From Ideonella alba (GTDB lineage Bacteria > Pseudomonadota > Gammaproteobacteria > Burkholderiales > Burkholderiaceae_C): a DNA stretch of 43,833 bases. Position 1 is the stretch's first letter. The number at the start of each line of letters is the position of its first letter. The translations under genes and the position numbers were made by a program. The notes beneath the pieces are model-generated. The model had not been told where the DNA came from. It was given only the letters and a program-made list of their open reading frames with translations, and searched no databases. Below, one piece after another: positions 16,905 to 27,302 of the stretch. The stretch lies in assembly GCF_018069875.1 (NCBI RefSeq), contig NZ_JAGQDF010000022.1:1-43833 (forward strand), in the 5' to 3' direction.

Positions 16905-16946
16905 TAAACCCGTTGGCAGCACCGCCGAAATCAGGGTAAACACTCA

Positions 16947-17969
16947 ATGACCGCCCCTTCCCGCAAACGCGCCACCGGCCGGCCGACGCTGGCCGATGTG
17001 GCCGCCGCCGCAGGCGTGAGCCCGATCACCGCCTCGCGTGCGCTGCGTGCCACCCGGGGCGTGGACGAACAGCTCAGCGCCCGCGTGCGCGAGGCCGCCG
17101 AGGCGCTGGGCTATGTGCCCGACCCGGCCGCGCGCGCGCTGGCCTCGGCGCACAGCTCGCAGGTGGCGGTGCTGATCCCGTTGCTGTCCAACGCGCTGTT
17201 CGTCGACCTGCTCGAAGGCGTGCAGCGTGTGCTGCGCCCGGCCGGGCTGCAGACGCTGATCGGCGTCACCCACTACCAACCCGCCGAGGAAGAGGCGCTG
17301 CTGCGCAGCTACCTGGCGCATCGTCCGGCCGGCCTGCTGGTCACCGGCTTCGACCGCACGGCGGCGGCGCGCGGCCTGATCGAGCGCAGCCGCGTGCCCT
17401 GCGTGCACCTGATGGAGACCCAGGCCGCGGGCGAGGCCTACGCGGTGGGCCTGTCGCAGGACGCCGCTGGTGCGGCGATGACCGAGCACCTGCTGGCGCG
17501 CGGCCGCCGCCGCGTGGCCTTCGTCGGCGCGCAGCTCGACCCGCGCGTACTGCAGCGCCTGGCCGGCTACCGCCGCGTGCTGCAGGCGCATGGCCTGCAC
17601 GACCCCGGGCTGGAACTGCTGGACCCGGCGCCCTCGTCGATCGCGCTGGGCGGTGTGCTGCTGCAGCGCCTGCTGGCGGCGCGGCCGGATGTCGACGCGA
17701 TCTTCTTCTGCAACGACGACCTGGCCCAGGGCGGTCTGCTGGCGGCGCTGAAGGCCGGCCTGGCGGTGCCGCAGCGGGTGGCCGTGGCCGGCTTCAACGA
17801 CCTGGCCGGCTCGGACCAGTGGCTGCCGCCGCTGACCACGATCCGCACGCCGCGCGCCGAGATCGGCGAACGCGCCGCGCGCATGCTGCTGGCGCTGCTG
17901 CGCGGCGAGGCGGTGGATGCCCGGCAGGTGGACCTGGGTTTCGAGCTGGTGGTGCGCGAGTCCACGTAG
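16947..17969 (+). CDS. LacI-family transcriptional repressor (GntR-like)
   Basis: This 340-aa regulator has an N-terminal helix-turn-helix (TLADVAAAAGVSPITASRAL) with hinge helix ending RALASAHSSQVAVLIP, followed by a periplasmic-binding-protein-like effector domain (FFCNDDLAQGGLLAAL; VAVAGFNDLAGSDQ). It is divergent from the gluconokinase/TRAP operon, and two palindromes lie between. By analogy with GntR it probably represses the operon until gluconate or a phosphorylated product is bound. The effector is inferred. Confidence 0.9.
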   Translation: MTAPSRKRATGRPTLADVAAAAGVSPITASRALRATRGVDEQLSARVREAAEALGYVPDPAARALASAHSSQVAVLIPLLSNALFVDLLEGVQRVLRPAGLQTLIGVTHYQPAEEEALLRSYLAHRPAGLLVTGFDRTAAARGLIERSRVPCVHLMETQAAGEAYAVGLSQDAAGAAMTEHLLARGRRRVAFVGAQLDPRVLQRLAGYRRVLQAHGLHDPGLELLDPAPSSIALGGVLLQRLLAARPDVDAIFFCNDDLAQGGLLAALKAGLAVPQRVAVAGFNDLAGSDQWLPPLTTIRTPRAEIGERAARMLLALLRGEAVDARQVDLGFELVVREST

Positions 17970-17978
17970 CATCGGCCC

Positions 17979-18659
17979 ATGCAAGCCCACCCGCGCCTGG
18001 CCGATGCGATGCAGCGCCTGCAGGCGCTGGCGCGGCCCGACCAGCTGGCCGGCATGGCCCGCTTCGGCATGACGGCCGAGCACCGCCTGGGGGCCAGCGT
18101 GCCCTCGCTGCGCGCCCTGGGCAAGGACCTGGGCCGCGAGCATGCGCTGGCCCTGGCATTGCACGCCACCGGCGTGCCTGACGCGCAGATCCTGGCCGCC
18201 TATGTGGCCGAGCCCCGGCAGTTCACCGTGGCCGAGATGAACGCCTGGGCCGCCCGCTTCATAGCCTGGGACACCTGCGACCAGGCCTGCACCAATGCCT
18301 TCGCCCCCAGCCCGCGGGCCTGGGCCCGGGTGCCGGTGTGGGCGGCCGACGAGCGCGAGTTCGTCCGCCGCGCCGGCTTTGCGCTGCTGGCTGCGCTGGC
18401 GGTGCATGACAAGCCCGCGCCCGATGAGCGCTTCCTGGCCATGCTGCCGCTGATCGAGGCGCACGCCGATGACGAGCGCAACTTCGTGAAGAAGGCGGTC
18501 AACTGGGCGCTGCGCCAGATCGGCAAGCGCCAGCCCACGCTGCTGGGGCCGGCGCTGGACTGCGCCCAGCGCCTGAAGCAGCGCCCCGAGCGCAGCGCGC
18601 GCTGGATCGGCAGCGACGCCTTTCGTGAACTGATTCCCCGACTGGAGCGCACCCGATGA
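17979..18659 (+). CDS. DNA alkylation repair protein (AlkD-like, HEAT repeats)
   Basis: This 226-aa protein matches the DNA alkylation repair family of HEAT-like helical repeats, with segments MARFGMTAEHRLGASVPSLR, FIAWDTCDQACTNAF and NFVKKAVNWALRQIGKR. AlkD-type members remove alkylated bases, but many family members are uncharacterised. It starts 9 bases after the repressor gene and its stop overlaps the start of the YceI gene (ATGA), so the two are co-translated. Confidence 0.85.
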   Translation: MQAHPRLADAMQRLQALARPDQLAGMARFGMTAEHRLGASVPSLRALGKDLGREHALALALHATGVPDAQILAAYVAEPRQFTVAEMNAWAARFIAWDTCDQACTNAFAPSPRAWARVPVWAADEREFVRRAGFALLAALAVHDKPAPDERFLAMLPLIEAHADDERNFVKKAVNWALRQIGKRQPTLLGPALDCAQRLKQRPERSARWIGSDAFRELIPRLERTR

Positions 18660-19225
18660 AGTCCCTGCACCTGCTGGCGCTGGCCGCACTGTGCGCCACT
18701 GCGCACGCCGCGCCGATGCGCTACGAGATCGACCCCGCCCACACCTACCCCAGCTTCGAGGCCGACCACATGGGCCTGTCCGTCTGGCGCGGCAAGTTCA
18801 ACCGCAGCGAGGGCCTGGTGCTGATGGACCGCGCCGCTGCCAGCGGCAGCGTGGACCTGATCGTGCACACCGACAGCATCGACTTCGGCCACGATCAGAT
18901 GAACAGCGTGGCGCGCGGCGACAGCCTCTTCGATGTCGAGCGCCACCCCTTCGCGCGCTACCGCGGCACGCTGGCCGGCTGGCAGGACGGCCAGCCCACC
19001 CGCGTGGAGGGCGAGCTGACGCTGCACGGCGTGACCCGCCCACTGGTGCTGGAGATCCGCCGCTTCGCCTGCAAGCCGCACCCGCTGAACAAGCGCGAGC
19101 TGTGCGGGGCCGACGCGCTGGCCACGCTGCAGCGCGACGCCTTCGGCATCGACGCCGGCAAGGCCTTCGGTTTCGACATGGCGGTCACACTGCGCATCCA
19201 GGTGGAGGCGCTGGCCGAGCGCTGA
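18656..19225 (+). CDS. YceI-family periplasmic protein
   Basis: This 189-aa protein has a signal peptide (MKSLHLLALAALCATAHA) and one YceI domain: YEIDPAHTYPSFEADHMGLS at the start, then DSLFDVERHPFARY and GELTLHGVTRPLVLEI. YceI proteins are lipocalin-like barrels that bind isoprenoid or other amphiphilic ligands. The gene starts within the stop of the repair gene and ends 1 base from the convergent ccoG end. Confidence 0.92.
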   Translation: MKSLHLLALAALCATAHAAPMRYEIDPAHTYPSFEADHMGLSVWRGKFNRSEGLVLMDRAAASGSVDLIVHTDSIDFGHDQMNSVARGDSLFDVERHPFARYRGTLAGWQDGQPTRVEGELTLHGVTRPLVLEIRRFACKPHPLNKRELCGADALATLQRDAFGIDAGKAFGFDMAVTLRIQVEALAER

Positions 19226-19226
19226 C

Positions 19227-20627
19227 TCAGCGTGGCACGTAGAAGGTGGTGGCGGCCTCGGCCGGTGCGCCCTCACCCGCCTGCAGGCGCAGCGTGATCG
19301 GGTGCGAGCCCGGCGTCAGCTGCTGCGCCGCCTCCATCGGCAGGGCCACCTGCACCGTGTGGTTGACGATGCCCGAGGGCGGCAGCGCGGTGGCGGGCAG
19401 CGTGCTCACCACCAGCCCGGGCAGGCCATCGACCGACAGTGTCAGCCTCTGTGCCTGCTCGGTCTGGTTGCTGACCTGCAGCCGGTAGACGTTCTCCAGC
19501 CGCCCCTGTTCGTCCCAGCGCGCCAGCGCGGCGCGGTCGCGCACCACGTCCAGGCGCAGCGGCGGGCGGTGCGACAGGCTCCAGGCGAAAACGCCCACCA
19601 GCACCGCCATCAACGCGGCGTAGATGAGCACCCGCGGCCGCAGCAGGCGGCGAATCATCTGGCTGCGGCTCCAGTGGCCTTCCAGGCCCGCCTCGGTGGC
19701 GTAGCGGATCAGGCCGCGCGGCGCGCCGATGCGGTCCATCACGCTGTCGCAGGCGTCGATGCAGGCGGCGCAGCCGATGCAGGCATTCTGCAGGCCGTTG
19801 CGGATGTCGATGCCGGTGGGGCAGACCTGCACGCACAGCGTGCAATCGATGCAGTCGCCCAGGCCGAGTGCGGCGGCATCGGCGGTCTTGGGCCGGGCGC
19901 CGCGCGGTTCGCCCCGCGCCACGTCGTAGCCGATGATCAGCGAATCGCGGTCGATCAGCGCGCTCTGGAAGCGGGCGTAGGGGCAGATGTAGGTGCACAT
20001 CTGCTCGCGCAGGAAGCCGGCGTTGCCATAGGTGGCGGTGCCGTAGAACATCACCCAGAACAGCTCCCAGGGGCCCATCGCGCCGCTCAGCGAGTGCAGC
20101 GCCAGCTCACGGATGGGCGTGAAGTAGCCGACGAAGGTGAAGCCGGTCCACAGTGAGAAGCCCAGCCAGGCCGCGTGCTTGCCGCCGCGTCGCCCCAGCT
20201 TGTCCAGGCCCCAGCCGCTGTTGTCCAGGCGCAGGCGGGCACTGCGGTCGCCTTCGAAGCGGTGCTCGATCCACAGGAAGATCTCGGTGTAGACCGTCTG
20301 CGGGCAGGCATAGCCACACCAGATGCGCCCGGCCACCGCGGTGACGAAGAACAGCCCCAGCGCGCACAGCACCAGCAGCGCGGTCAGGTAGAAGAAGTCC
20401 TGCGGGTACAGCAGCAGGCCGAAGACGTGGTAGCGCCCGGCCTCCAGGTCAAAGAGCAGCGCCTGGCGGCCGTTCCACTGCAGCCAGGGCACGCCATAGA
20501 AGAACAGCTGGGTGATCCACACCAGCGCGATGCGCCAGCGGGCATACAGGCCGTCGATCGCGCGCGGGTGGATGCGCTCGCGCGGGGCGAGCTGCAGGAG
20601 GGGAGCGGGAGGAGGGTTCGGAGACAT
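19227..20627 (-). CDS. ccoG: CcoG/RdxA-type membrane iron-sulfur protein
   Basis: This 466-aa protein has about five membrane helices and two cytochrome-oxidase-accessory signatures, CGYACPQT and CTYICPYARFQ. A dicluster 4Fe-4S region follows (CIDCTLCVQVCPTG and CIGCAACIDACD), then a C-terminal Ig-like domain outside the membrane. CcoG handles copper reduction in cbb3 oxidase assembly. No ccoNOPQ lies in the window; here it is downstream of nnrS and nsrR in the same direction, implying control with the NO-stress genes. Confidence 0.92.
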   Translation of the reverse strand: MSPNPPPAPLLQLAPRERIHPRAIDGLYARWRIALVWITQLFFYGVPWLQWNGRQALLFDLEAGRYHVFGLLLYPQDFFYLTALLVLCALGLFFVTAVAGRIWCGYACPQTVYTEIFLWIEHRFEGDRSARLRLDNSGWGLDKLGRRGGKHAAWLGFSLWTGFTFVGYFTPIRELALHSLSGAMGPWELFWVMFYGTATYGNAGFLREQMCTYICPYARFQSALIDRDSLIIGYDVARGEPRGARPKTADAAALGLGDCIDCTLCVQVCPTGIDIRNGLQNACIGCAACIDACDSVMDRIGAPRGLIRYATEAGLEGHWSRSQMIRRLLRPRVLIYAALMAVLVGVFAWSLSHRPPLRLDVVRDRAALARWDEQGRLENVYRLQVSNQTEQAQRLTLSVDGLPGLVVSTLPATALPPSGIVNHTVQVALPMEAAQQLTPGSHPITLRLQAGEGAPAEAATTFYVPR

Positions 20628-20637
20628 CAGTGGAGCA

Positions 20638-20656
20638 GGCCCGCCGCAGGCGGGCC
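20638..20656 (-). other. Perfect hairpin between nsrR and ccoG
   Basis: GGCCCGCC-GCA-GGCGGGCC is an exact 8-bp inverted repeat 11 bases upstream of the ccoG start. No U-run follows on the - strand. It could lower or time ccoG expression within the nnrS-nsrR-ccoG transcript. Confidence 0.45.
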
Positions 20657-20687
20657 GGACATCAGACAGGGACAGGCGCGCAGCCGC

Positions 20688-21140
20688 TCAGCCGGCGCGG
20701 GCCACGGGCGGTGACACGCGCGCCCAGGCGGCGCGGCCCACCGGCAGCACATCGGCCAGGGTCTGCTGGTCGAGTTCGGCCATGAAGGCCGCCAGGGCGC
20801 GGTTGAAGACGCCGGTCAGGCGGCAGCCACCGGTGAGCTTGCAGCCTTCGGGGTGATCGCCCAGGCACTCGACCAGCGCGAAATCGGGCTCGATGCTGCG
20901 CACCAGCGCACCCAGGTTGATCTGCTCGGGCGGCAGCGCCAGGCGCATGCCGCCGCCCTTGCCGCGCACCGTCTGCAGCCAGCCGGCCAGGCCCAGCTGG
21001 TGGGTGATCTTCATCAGGTGGGCCTGCGACAGCTCGAAGGCCTCGGCCACCTCGGCGATGGTGCACAGGCGGTCGCCGCGCTGCCGGCCCACGTAGATCA
21101 GCAAGCGCAGCGAATAGTCGGTCATCTGGGTCAGGCGCAT
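20688..21140 (-). CDS. nsrR: NsrR, Rrf2-family NO-sensing repressor
   Basis: This 150-aa protein is an Rrf2-type regulator: winged helix with LTQMTDYSLRLLIYVGRQ at the start and GLAGWLQTVRGKGGGMRLAL in the wing. The three cluster cysteines of NsrR are in ECLGDHPEGCKLTGGCRL. NsrR represses NO-detoxification genes until NO damages its Fe-S cluster. It lies 10 bases after nnrS, whose family is a known NsrR target in other bacteria, so the operon is probably autoregulated. Confidence 0.93.
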   Translation of the reverse strand: MRLTQMTDYSLRLLIYVGRQRGDRLCTIAEVAEAFELSQAHLMKITHQLGLAGWLQTVRGKGGGMRLALPPEQINLGALVRSIEPDFALVECLGDHPEGCKLTGGCRLTGVFNRALAAFMAELDQQTLADVLPVGRAAWARVSPPVARAG

Positions 21141-21150
21141 GGCGTGATTG

Positions 21151-22350
21151 TCAGCCCGGTTGGCCGTCCACGCGCGCGCGGCACAGCCAAGGCCCGTAGC
21201 GCCACAGGTACAAGGCGTAGGCCAGCGACCACAGCAGCGCCGACACCAGCGCGGCCTGCGGCAGCAGCGCCGGCCACAGCAGCGGCGCCCCCACCCGCAC
21301 CACGGCGGCGGCCGTCACGCTCAGGTAGGCGCTCACCTCCAGCGCACCCGCGCGCAGCGGTCGGCCGGTGTGGCCCATCGCCGTGCGCGTCATCATGCCC
21401 AAGGTCATGCCGCCGATCAGGCCCACGGTCAGCGCATGGGTGGCCAGTCCCGGGGGCACCACCCCAAACTCACTGCCCAGGCGCAGCGCCAGGTGCACCG
21501 GCAGCCAGGCATAGGCCAGGTGCAGCACCCAGACCAGCGGGTTGGCCGCCGTGCGCCAGGGCTGCCAGCGCCACCAGCGGGCGGTCTGCGCCCCCAGCGC
21601 GGTGGCCAGCACCAGCCCCAGCAGCGGCGCTGGAGCGCCCAGCAGGTCGCAGGCCAGCAAGGCCAGCACGCTGCCCAGCGCCACCCGCTCCAGCGGTGCA
21701 TGGCGGCTCGCCTGCAGTCCTGCAATGCCGTTGTTGGTGAACATCGGCACCACGCGCCCGGCCATCACCGCGACGATGAACATCATCAGGTCCAGCGCCA
21801 CCGGCACACCCAGCCGCGCGGGCAGCACCAGAGCGCCCATCTGCGTCAGGTGCAGCGCCGCGCAGGCCACGGCCAAGGCGACCAGCAGGCCGACGAAGAA
21901 AAAGTTGCGTCGGCTGCCTCCGGCCCGCAGGGCGCGCCAGAGTCCCCAGGCGGCCAGCAGCGGAAAGGCCACGTTGACGACCAGGGCCGCCACTGCCCAG
22001 GGCGTGAGTACCAGCACCCGGCCCAGCAGCCACAGCCCAGCCAGCGCCATCAGCCCACGGCCCTGGGGCGTGGGCTGGCCCGACCAGTTGCGCCCGGCGG
22101 TGAACAGAAAGCCCACCACCACCGCCAGCGTGAAGCCGAACAGCATCTCGTGCGCATGCCAGACCGATCCGCGCAGCACCGGCGTGTCCAGCCAGCCGCT
22201 GAACTGCAGTGCCCACAGCGGCACCGACAGCGCCGCCAGCGCCGCCGCCAGCAGGTAGAACGGGCGAAAGCCCAGCGCCCACAGCGCGAACTGGCCGGGC
22301 CGCGGCGCGCGGCCGATGGGCTCGGTGAGGGGAATGAAGACGGTGGCCAT
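21151..22350 (-). CDS. nnrS: NnrS, heme-copper membrane protein of NO stress
   Basis: This 399-aa protein has about 12 membrane helices and the NnrS hallmarks: WALGFRPFYLLAAALAALSV near the N terminus, WHAHEMLFGF, GGMTLGMMTRTAMGHTGR, and GRVVPMFTNNGI. NnrS relieves NO stress and is generally co-regulated with denitrification genes. The frame extends 18 codons upstream, but the ATG at 22350 gives the typical N terminus. It leads the nnrS-nsrR-ccoG operon. Confidence 0.92.
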   Translation of the reverse strand: MATVFIPLTEPIGRAPRPGQFALWALGFRPFYLLAAALAALSVPLWALQFSGWLDTPVLRGSVWHAHEMLFGFTLAVVVGFLFTAGRNWSGQPTPQGRGLMALAGLWLLGRVLVLTPWAVAALVVNVAFPLLAAWGLWRALRAGGSRRNFFFVGLLVALAVACAALHLTQMGALVLPARLGVPVALDLMMFIVAVMAGRVVPMFTNNGIAGLQASRHAPLERVALGSVLALLACDLLGAPAPLLGLVLATALGAQTARWWRWQPWRTAANPLVWVLHLAYAWLPVHLALRLGSEFGVVPPGLATHALTVGLIGGMTLGMMTRTAMGHTGRPLRAGALEVSAYLSVTAAAVVRVGAPLLWPALLPQAALVSALLWSLAYALYLWRYGPWLCRARVDGQPG

Positions 22351-22436
22351 GGCGGGTGATATCAGGGAGAACCCGATTGTCCGGGCAGCGCCATCCAAAA
22401 GCAAACCCGAACATATATCTTATAAAGTGCGGGGCC
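22351..22436. promoter_or_regulatory. Divergent promoter region nnrS / HPP gene
   Basis: An AT-rich island at 22410-22427 (CATATATCTTATAAAG) stands out in GC-rich surroundings. It could hold the -10 boxes of both divergent genes (TATAAA rightward, TATAAG leftward). AAGATATAT resembles one half of an NsrR site, but the second half is poor. Confidence 0.35.
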
Positions 22437-23492
22437 ATGACCCCGCCGCCGACGACCCCGACGCTCCCCTGGTGGCAACGACTGCGTCCGCCCGCGCTGG
22501 CCATCGACGCGCGCGAGCGCATGCGGGTGGTGGCGGGTGCCTTTCTGGGGATCGCGTTGACGGCACTGCTGGCGCCCTGTTGGCCGCCGGCGCCCGGCCT
22601 GCCCTGGTTGATGGCGCCGCTGGGTGCGAGCGCGGTGCTGGTGTTCGCGCTGCCGGCCAGCCCGCTGGCCCAACCCTGGCCGGTGCTGGTGGGCAACGCG
22701 GTGTCGGCCCTGGTCGGCTGGGCCAGCGCCAGCTGGCTGCCCTGGCCAGCGCTGGCCGCGGCGGTCGCCGTGGGCGGCGCGATGGCGGCGATGCTGGCGC
22801 TGCGCTGCCTGCACCCTCCGGGCGGCGCCGTGGCCCTGCTGGCGGTGCTGCTGCCGGCCCACCAGGCCAGTTATGCGGTCGATCCGGTGCTGCTGGACTC
22901 GCTGGTGCTGGTGCTGGCCGGCTGGGCCTGGAACAGCGCCACCGGACGTCCCTATCCCCACGCGCCCCAGGCCGCGCCGGCCCCCACCCGGGCCTGGGAC
23001 TTCAGCGACAGTGACCTGGACACGGCGCTGGCCCACTACAACCAGATCGTCGATCTGCCGCGCGACGACCTGCGCGGCCTGCTGGCCGATGCCGAGCAGC
23101 AGGCGGTGTCGCGCCGCCTGCGCGCGATCCGCTGCCAGGACGTGATGACCGCCCAGCCACTGCGTGCGCGCAGCTTCACCACGCTGGACCAGGCCTTGCG
23201 CGTGCTGGCCGAGGCCCAGGTGAAGGCGCTGCCGGTGGTCGATGCCGATGAGCATGTGGTGGGCATCGTCACCCGCGCCGACCTGCGCGGCCCCGCCGAC
23301 CCGGCCACCACCACCGTGGCGCAGGTGATGTCGCGCCAGGTGCGCGTGGCCAGTGCCGAGCGCCCGCTGGCCGACCTGCTGCCGCTGTTCAGCCATGAAG
23401 GCCACCACCACCTGCCGGTGATCGGTGCCGACCGGCGGCTGGTCGGCATCCTCACGCAGACCGACGTGATCACTGCGCTGGCCAGGCTCTGA
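22437..23492 (+). CDS. HPP-family membrane protein with CBS pair
   Basis: This 351-aa protein has an N-terminal HPP domain with four membrane helices, including LMAPLGASAVLVFALPASPL and the name-giving CLHPPGGAVALLAVL, and two C-terminal CBS domains (DVMTAQPLRARSFTTLDQAL and VMSRQVRVASAERPLADLLP). HPP proteins of cyanobacteria and plastids transport nitrite; CBS pairs bind adenine nucleotides and gate transport. Placed between the NO-stress genes and the nor operon, it may move nitrite or nitrate, though this is an inference. The ATG at 22437 is used because the upstream part of the frame covers the promoter. Confidence 0.85.
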   Translation: MTPPPTTPTLPWWQRLRPPALAIDARERMRVVAGAFLGIALTALLAPCWPPAPGLPWLMAPLGASAVLVFALPASPLAQPWPVLVGNAVSALVGWASASWLPWPALAAAVAVGGAMAAMLALRCLHPPGGAVALLAVLLPAHQASYAVDPVLLDSLVLVLAGWAWNSATGRPYPHAPQAAPAPTRAWDFSDSDLDTALAHYNQIVDLPRDDLRGLLADAEQQAVSRRLRAIRCQDVMTAQPLRARSFTTLDQALRVLAEAQVKALPVVDADEHVVGIVTRADLRGPADPATTTVAQVMSRQVRVASAERPLADLLPLFSHEGHHHLPVIGADRRLVGILTQTDVITALARL

Positions 23493-23524
23493 GTCGGGGG
23501 CGGCGCAGGCCGTCGTCGGCATCC

Positions 23525-23538
23525 TTGAACCGGTTCAA
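23525..23538. promoter_or_regulatory. Dnr/FNR box of the nor operon
   Basis: TTGAACCGGTTCAA is a perfect palindrome of the FNR/Dnr type (TTGA-N6-TCAA). If centred at -41.5 it places the transcript start near 23573, 25 bases before norC. The same 14 bases recur exactly at 37565 and with one change at 39645. Confidence 0.85.
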
Positions 23539-23597
23539 GGAAAGAACCCGAGCAAAACAGGAGGATTCGCCCATCGTCCAACGAGGAGGGCTTGTCC

Positions 23598-25501
<1,904 letters not shown>

Positions 25502-25502
25502 C

Positions 25503-26303
25503 ATGGACCATGCCGAACAGCAGCACCTCGCCGGGCTGCCCTTCTATGCGCCGCAAGGCGGCGAGGTGGCCTTGTTCACCCACGCCTGGCGCCAGCGCAT
25601 GCCGGTGCTGATCAAGGGCCCCACCGGCTGCGGCAAGACCCGCTTCGTCGAGCACATGGCCGCCCGCCTGGGCCGGCCGCTGGTGACGGTGAGCTGCCAC
25701 GATGACCTGGGCGCGGCCGACCTGGTGGGCCGCCACCTGATCGGCCCGCAGGGCACCGAGTGGCACGACGGCCCGCTGGCCCGCGCGGTGCGCAGCGGCG
25801 CGATCTGCTACCTCGACGAGGTGGTGGAGGCGCGCAAGGACACCACCGTGGTGCTGCACCCGCTGGCCGACGACCGACGCCAGCTGCCGATCGAGCGCAC
25901 CGGAGAGCAGCTGCAGGCGCCGCCCGGCTTCATGCTGGTCATCAGCTACAACCCCGGCTACCAGAACCTGCTCAAGAGCCTCAAGCCCAGCACGCGCCAG
26001 CGCTTCGTGGCCCTGGACTTCGGCTACCCCGATGCAGCCACCGAGCGCGCCATCGTGCAGGCCGAGGCGGGCGTCGATGCCGGCGTGGCTGCCCAGCTGG
26101 TGCACCTGGCGCAGGGCCTGCGCCGCCTGACCGGCCACGACCTGGAGGAGACCGCCTCCACCCGTCTGCTGGTGGTGGCCGCGCGGCTGGCCGCCGACGG
26201 CCTGCCGCTGCGGGCGGCCTGCCGTGCCGCCATCGTCGACGCACTGACCGACGACGCCGACACCGCGGCGGCGCTGGCCGAGGTGGTCGACGCCAGCCTC
26301 TGA
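25503..26303 (+). CDS. norQ: NorQ, AAA+ activator of NO reductase
   Basis: NorQ (266 aa) is a MoxR-type AAA+ ATPase that with NorD inserts the non-heme iron into NorB. Walker A is GPTGCGKT, Walker B is AICYLDEVVEA, and the sensor region is VISYNPGYQNLLKSLKPSTR. The family also includes CbbQ, but the position directly after norB settles NorQ. Starts 1 base after the norB stop. Confidence 0.94.
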   Translation: MDHAEQQHLAGLPFYAPQGGEVALFTHAWRQRMPVLIKGPTGCGKTRFVEHMAARLGRPLVTVSCHDDLGAADLVGRHLIGPQGTEWHDGPLARAVRSGAICYLDEVVEARKDTTVVLHPLADDRRQLPIERTGEQLQAPPGFMLVISYNPGYQNLLKSLKPSTRQRFVALDFGYPDAATERAIVQAEAGVDAGVAAQLVHLAQGLRRLTGHDLEETASTRLLVVAARLAADGLPLRAACRAAIVDALTDDADTAAALAEVVDASL

Positions 26304-26368
26304 ACCCTTTTCCGCGACAGTGGCCTTTCCTGGGTGCGGCCCGCTCTCCTTCTTCGTTGCGTAACCCC

Positions 26369-27301
26369 ATGCCGCCCCGCCACCGTCGCCTTTTCCAACT
26401 CGCGTTCTTTGCGCTATTCCTGATCGCGCCGGCCCTGGACTGGCTGCGCTTCGATCTGCACGAGGCGCAGCTGTGGTTCCTGGGTCAGCGCTGGACACTG
26501 GGCATCGACGACTTCCGGGCCGGGCGCATCGACGCCACCCAGGCCGCGCTGGGCATCCTGCTCAAGGGCTTTCTGCCGGGGCTGCTGGCCGTGGCCGCGT
26601 TCCTGGCCGTGGCCTGGCGCTGGGGCCGGGTGTACTGCGGCTGGCTGTGCCCGCATTTCTCGATCGTCGAGCTGCTCAATGCCACGCTGCACCGCGCCTG
26701 CGCCAAGTGGAGCCTGTGGGACCGCTCGGCCACGCCACGCGACGACCGGCCAGCCGATGCGCGCTGGTGGCCGGTGTTCTTCGTGCTGAGCGCCCTGTTC
26801 GGCGCGCTGTGGGCGATCACGCTGCTGAGCTACCTGCTGCCGCCTGCCGAAGTCTGGGGCGGCCTCGTGCACGGCACGCTGACGCCCAACCAGGCGCGTT
26901 TCCTGGCCATCGGCACGGCGGTGTTCAGCGCCGAGTTCGTGCTGGCGCGCCACCTGTTCTGCCGCTTCGGCTGTGCGGTGGGCCTGTTCCAGAGCCTGGT
27001 CTGGATGGCCAACCCCAAGGGCCTGGTGGTGGCCTTCAACCGCGCCCAGGCGCGCGACTGCCAGGGCTGCGCGACACAGCGCTTCGGCCAGGGCGCCGCC
27101 TGTGACCGCGGCTGCCCGATGCGCCTGCACCCGCGCGACATCAAGCGCCGCATGTTCAGCTGCGTGCAGTGCGGCCAGTGCCTGCAGGCCTGCGACGAGT
27201 CGCAATCGGCGCGCGGTCGCGCGCCGGTGCTGGAGTGGCGCATCGGTGCCGATGCGGTGCGCGAAACCCTGCGCCAGCGGCGCGAAGACCGGGGAGGCTG
27301 A
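26369..27301 (+). CDS. Polyferredoxin-type membrane protein in the nor operon
   Basis: This 310-aa protein has several membrane helices and cysteine motifs of the NapH/NosR/CcoG type: CGWLCP, CRFGCAVG, then CQGC...CDRGCP and a ferredoxin motif CVQCGQCLQACD. It probably carries electrons across or along the inner membrane. Its place between norQ and norD suggests a role in NorB maturation or its iron supply, possibly ferric or copper reduction as in CcoG; this is inference. The ribosome-binding site is weak, and a 65-base gap separates it from norQ. Confidence 0.85.
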   Translation: MPPRHRRLFQLAFFALFLIAPALDWLRFDLHEAQLWFLGQRWTLGIDDFRAGRIDATQAALGILLKGFLPGLLAVAAFLAVAWRWGRVYCGWLCPHFSIVELLNATLHRACAKWSLWDRSATPRDDRPADARWWPVFFVLSALFGALWAITLLSYLLPPAEVWGGLVHGTLTPNQARFLAIGTAVFSAEFVLARHLFCRFGCAVGLFQSLVWMANPKGLVVAFNRAQARDCQGCATQRFGQGAACDRGCPMRLHPRDIKRRMFSCVQCGQCLQACDESQSARGRAPVLEWRIGADAVRETLRQRREDRGG

Positions 27302-27302
27302 G

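Noticed and set aside
16944-18689. Open frame of 581 codons on the - strand
   Set aside because: Antisense shadow of the LacI repressor and AlkD-like genes, which have clear family motifs; no motif in the shadow.
20638-20656. Intrinsic terminator of nsrR
   Set aside because: The hairpin is perfect, but there is no U-run on the - strand, so it is listed only as a hairpin.
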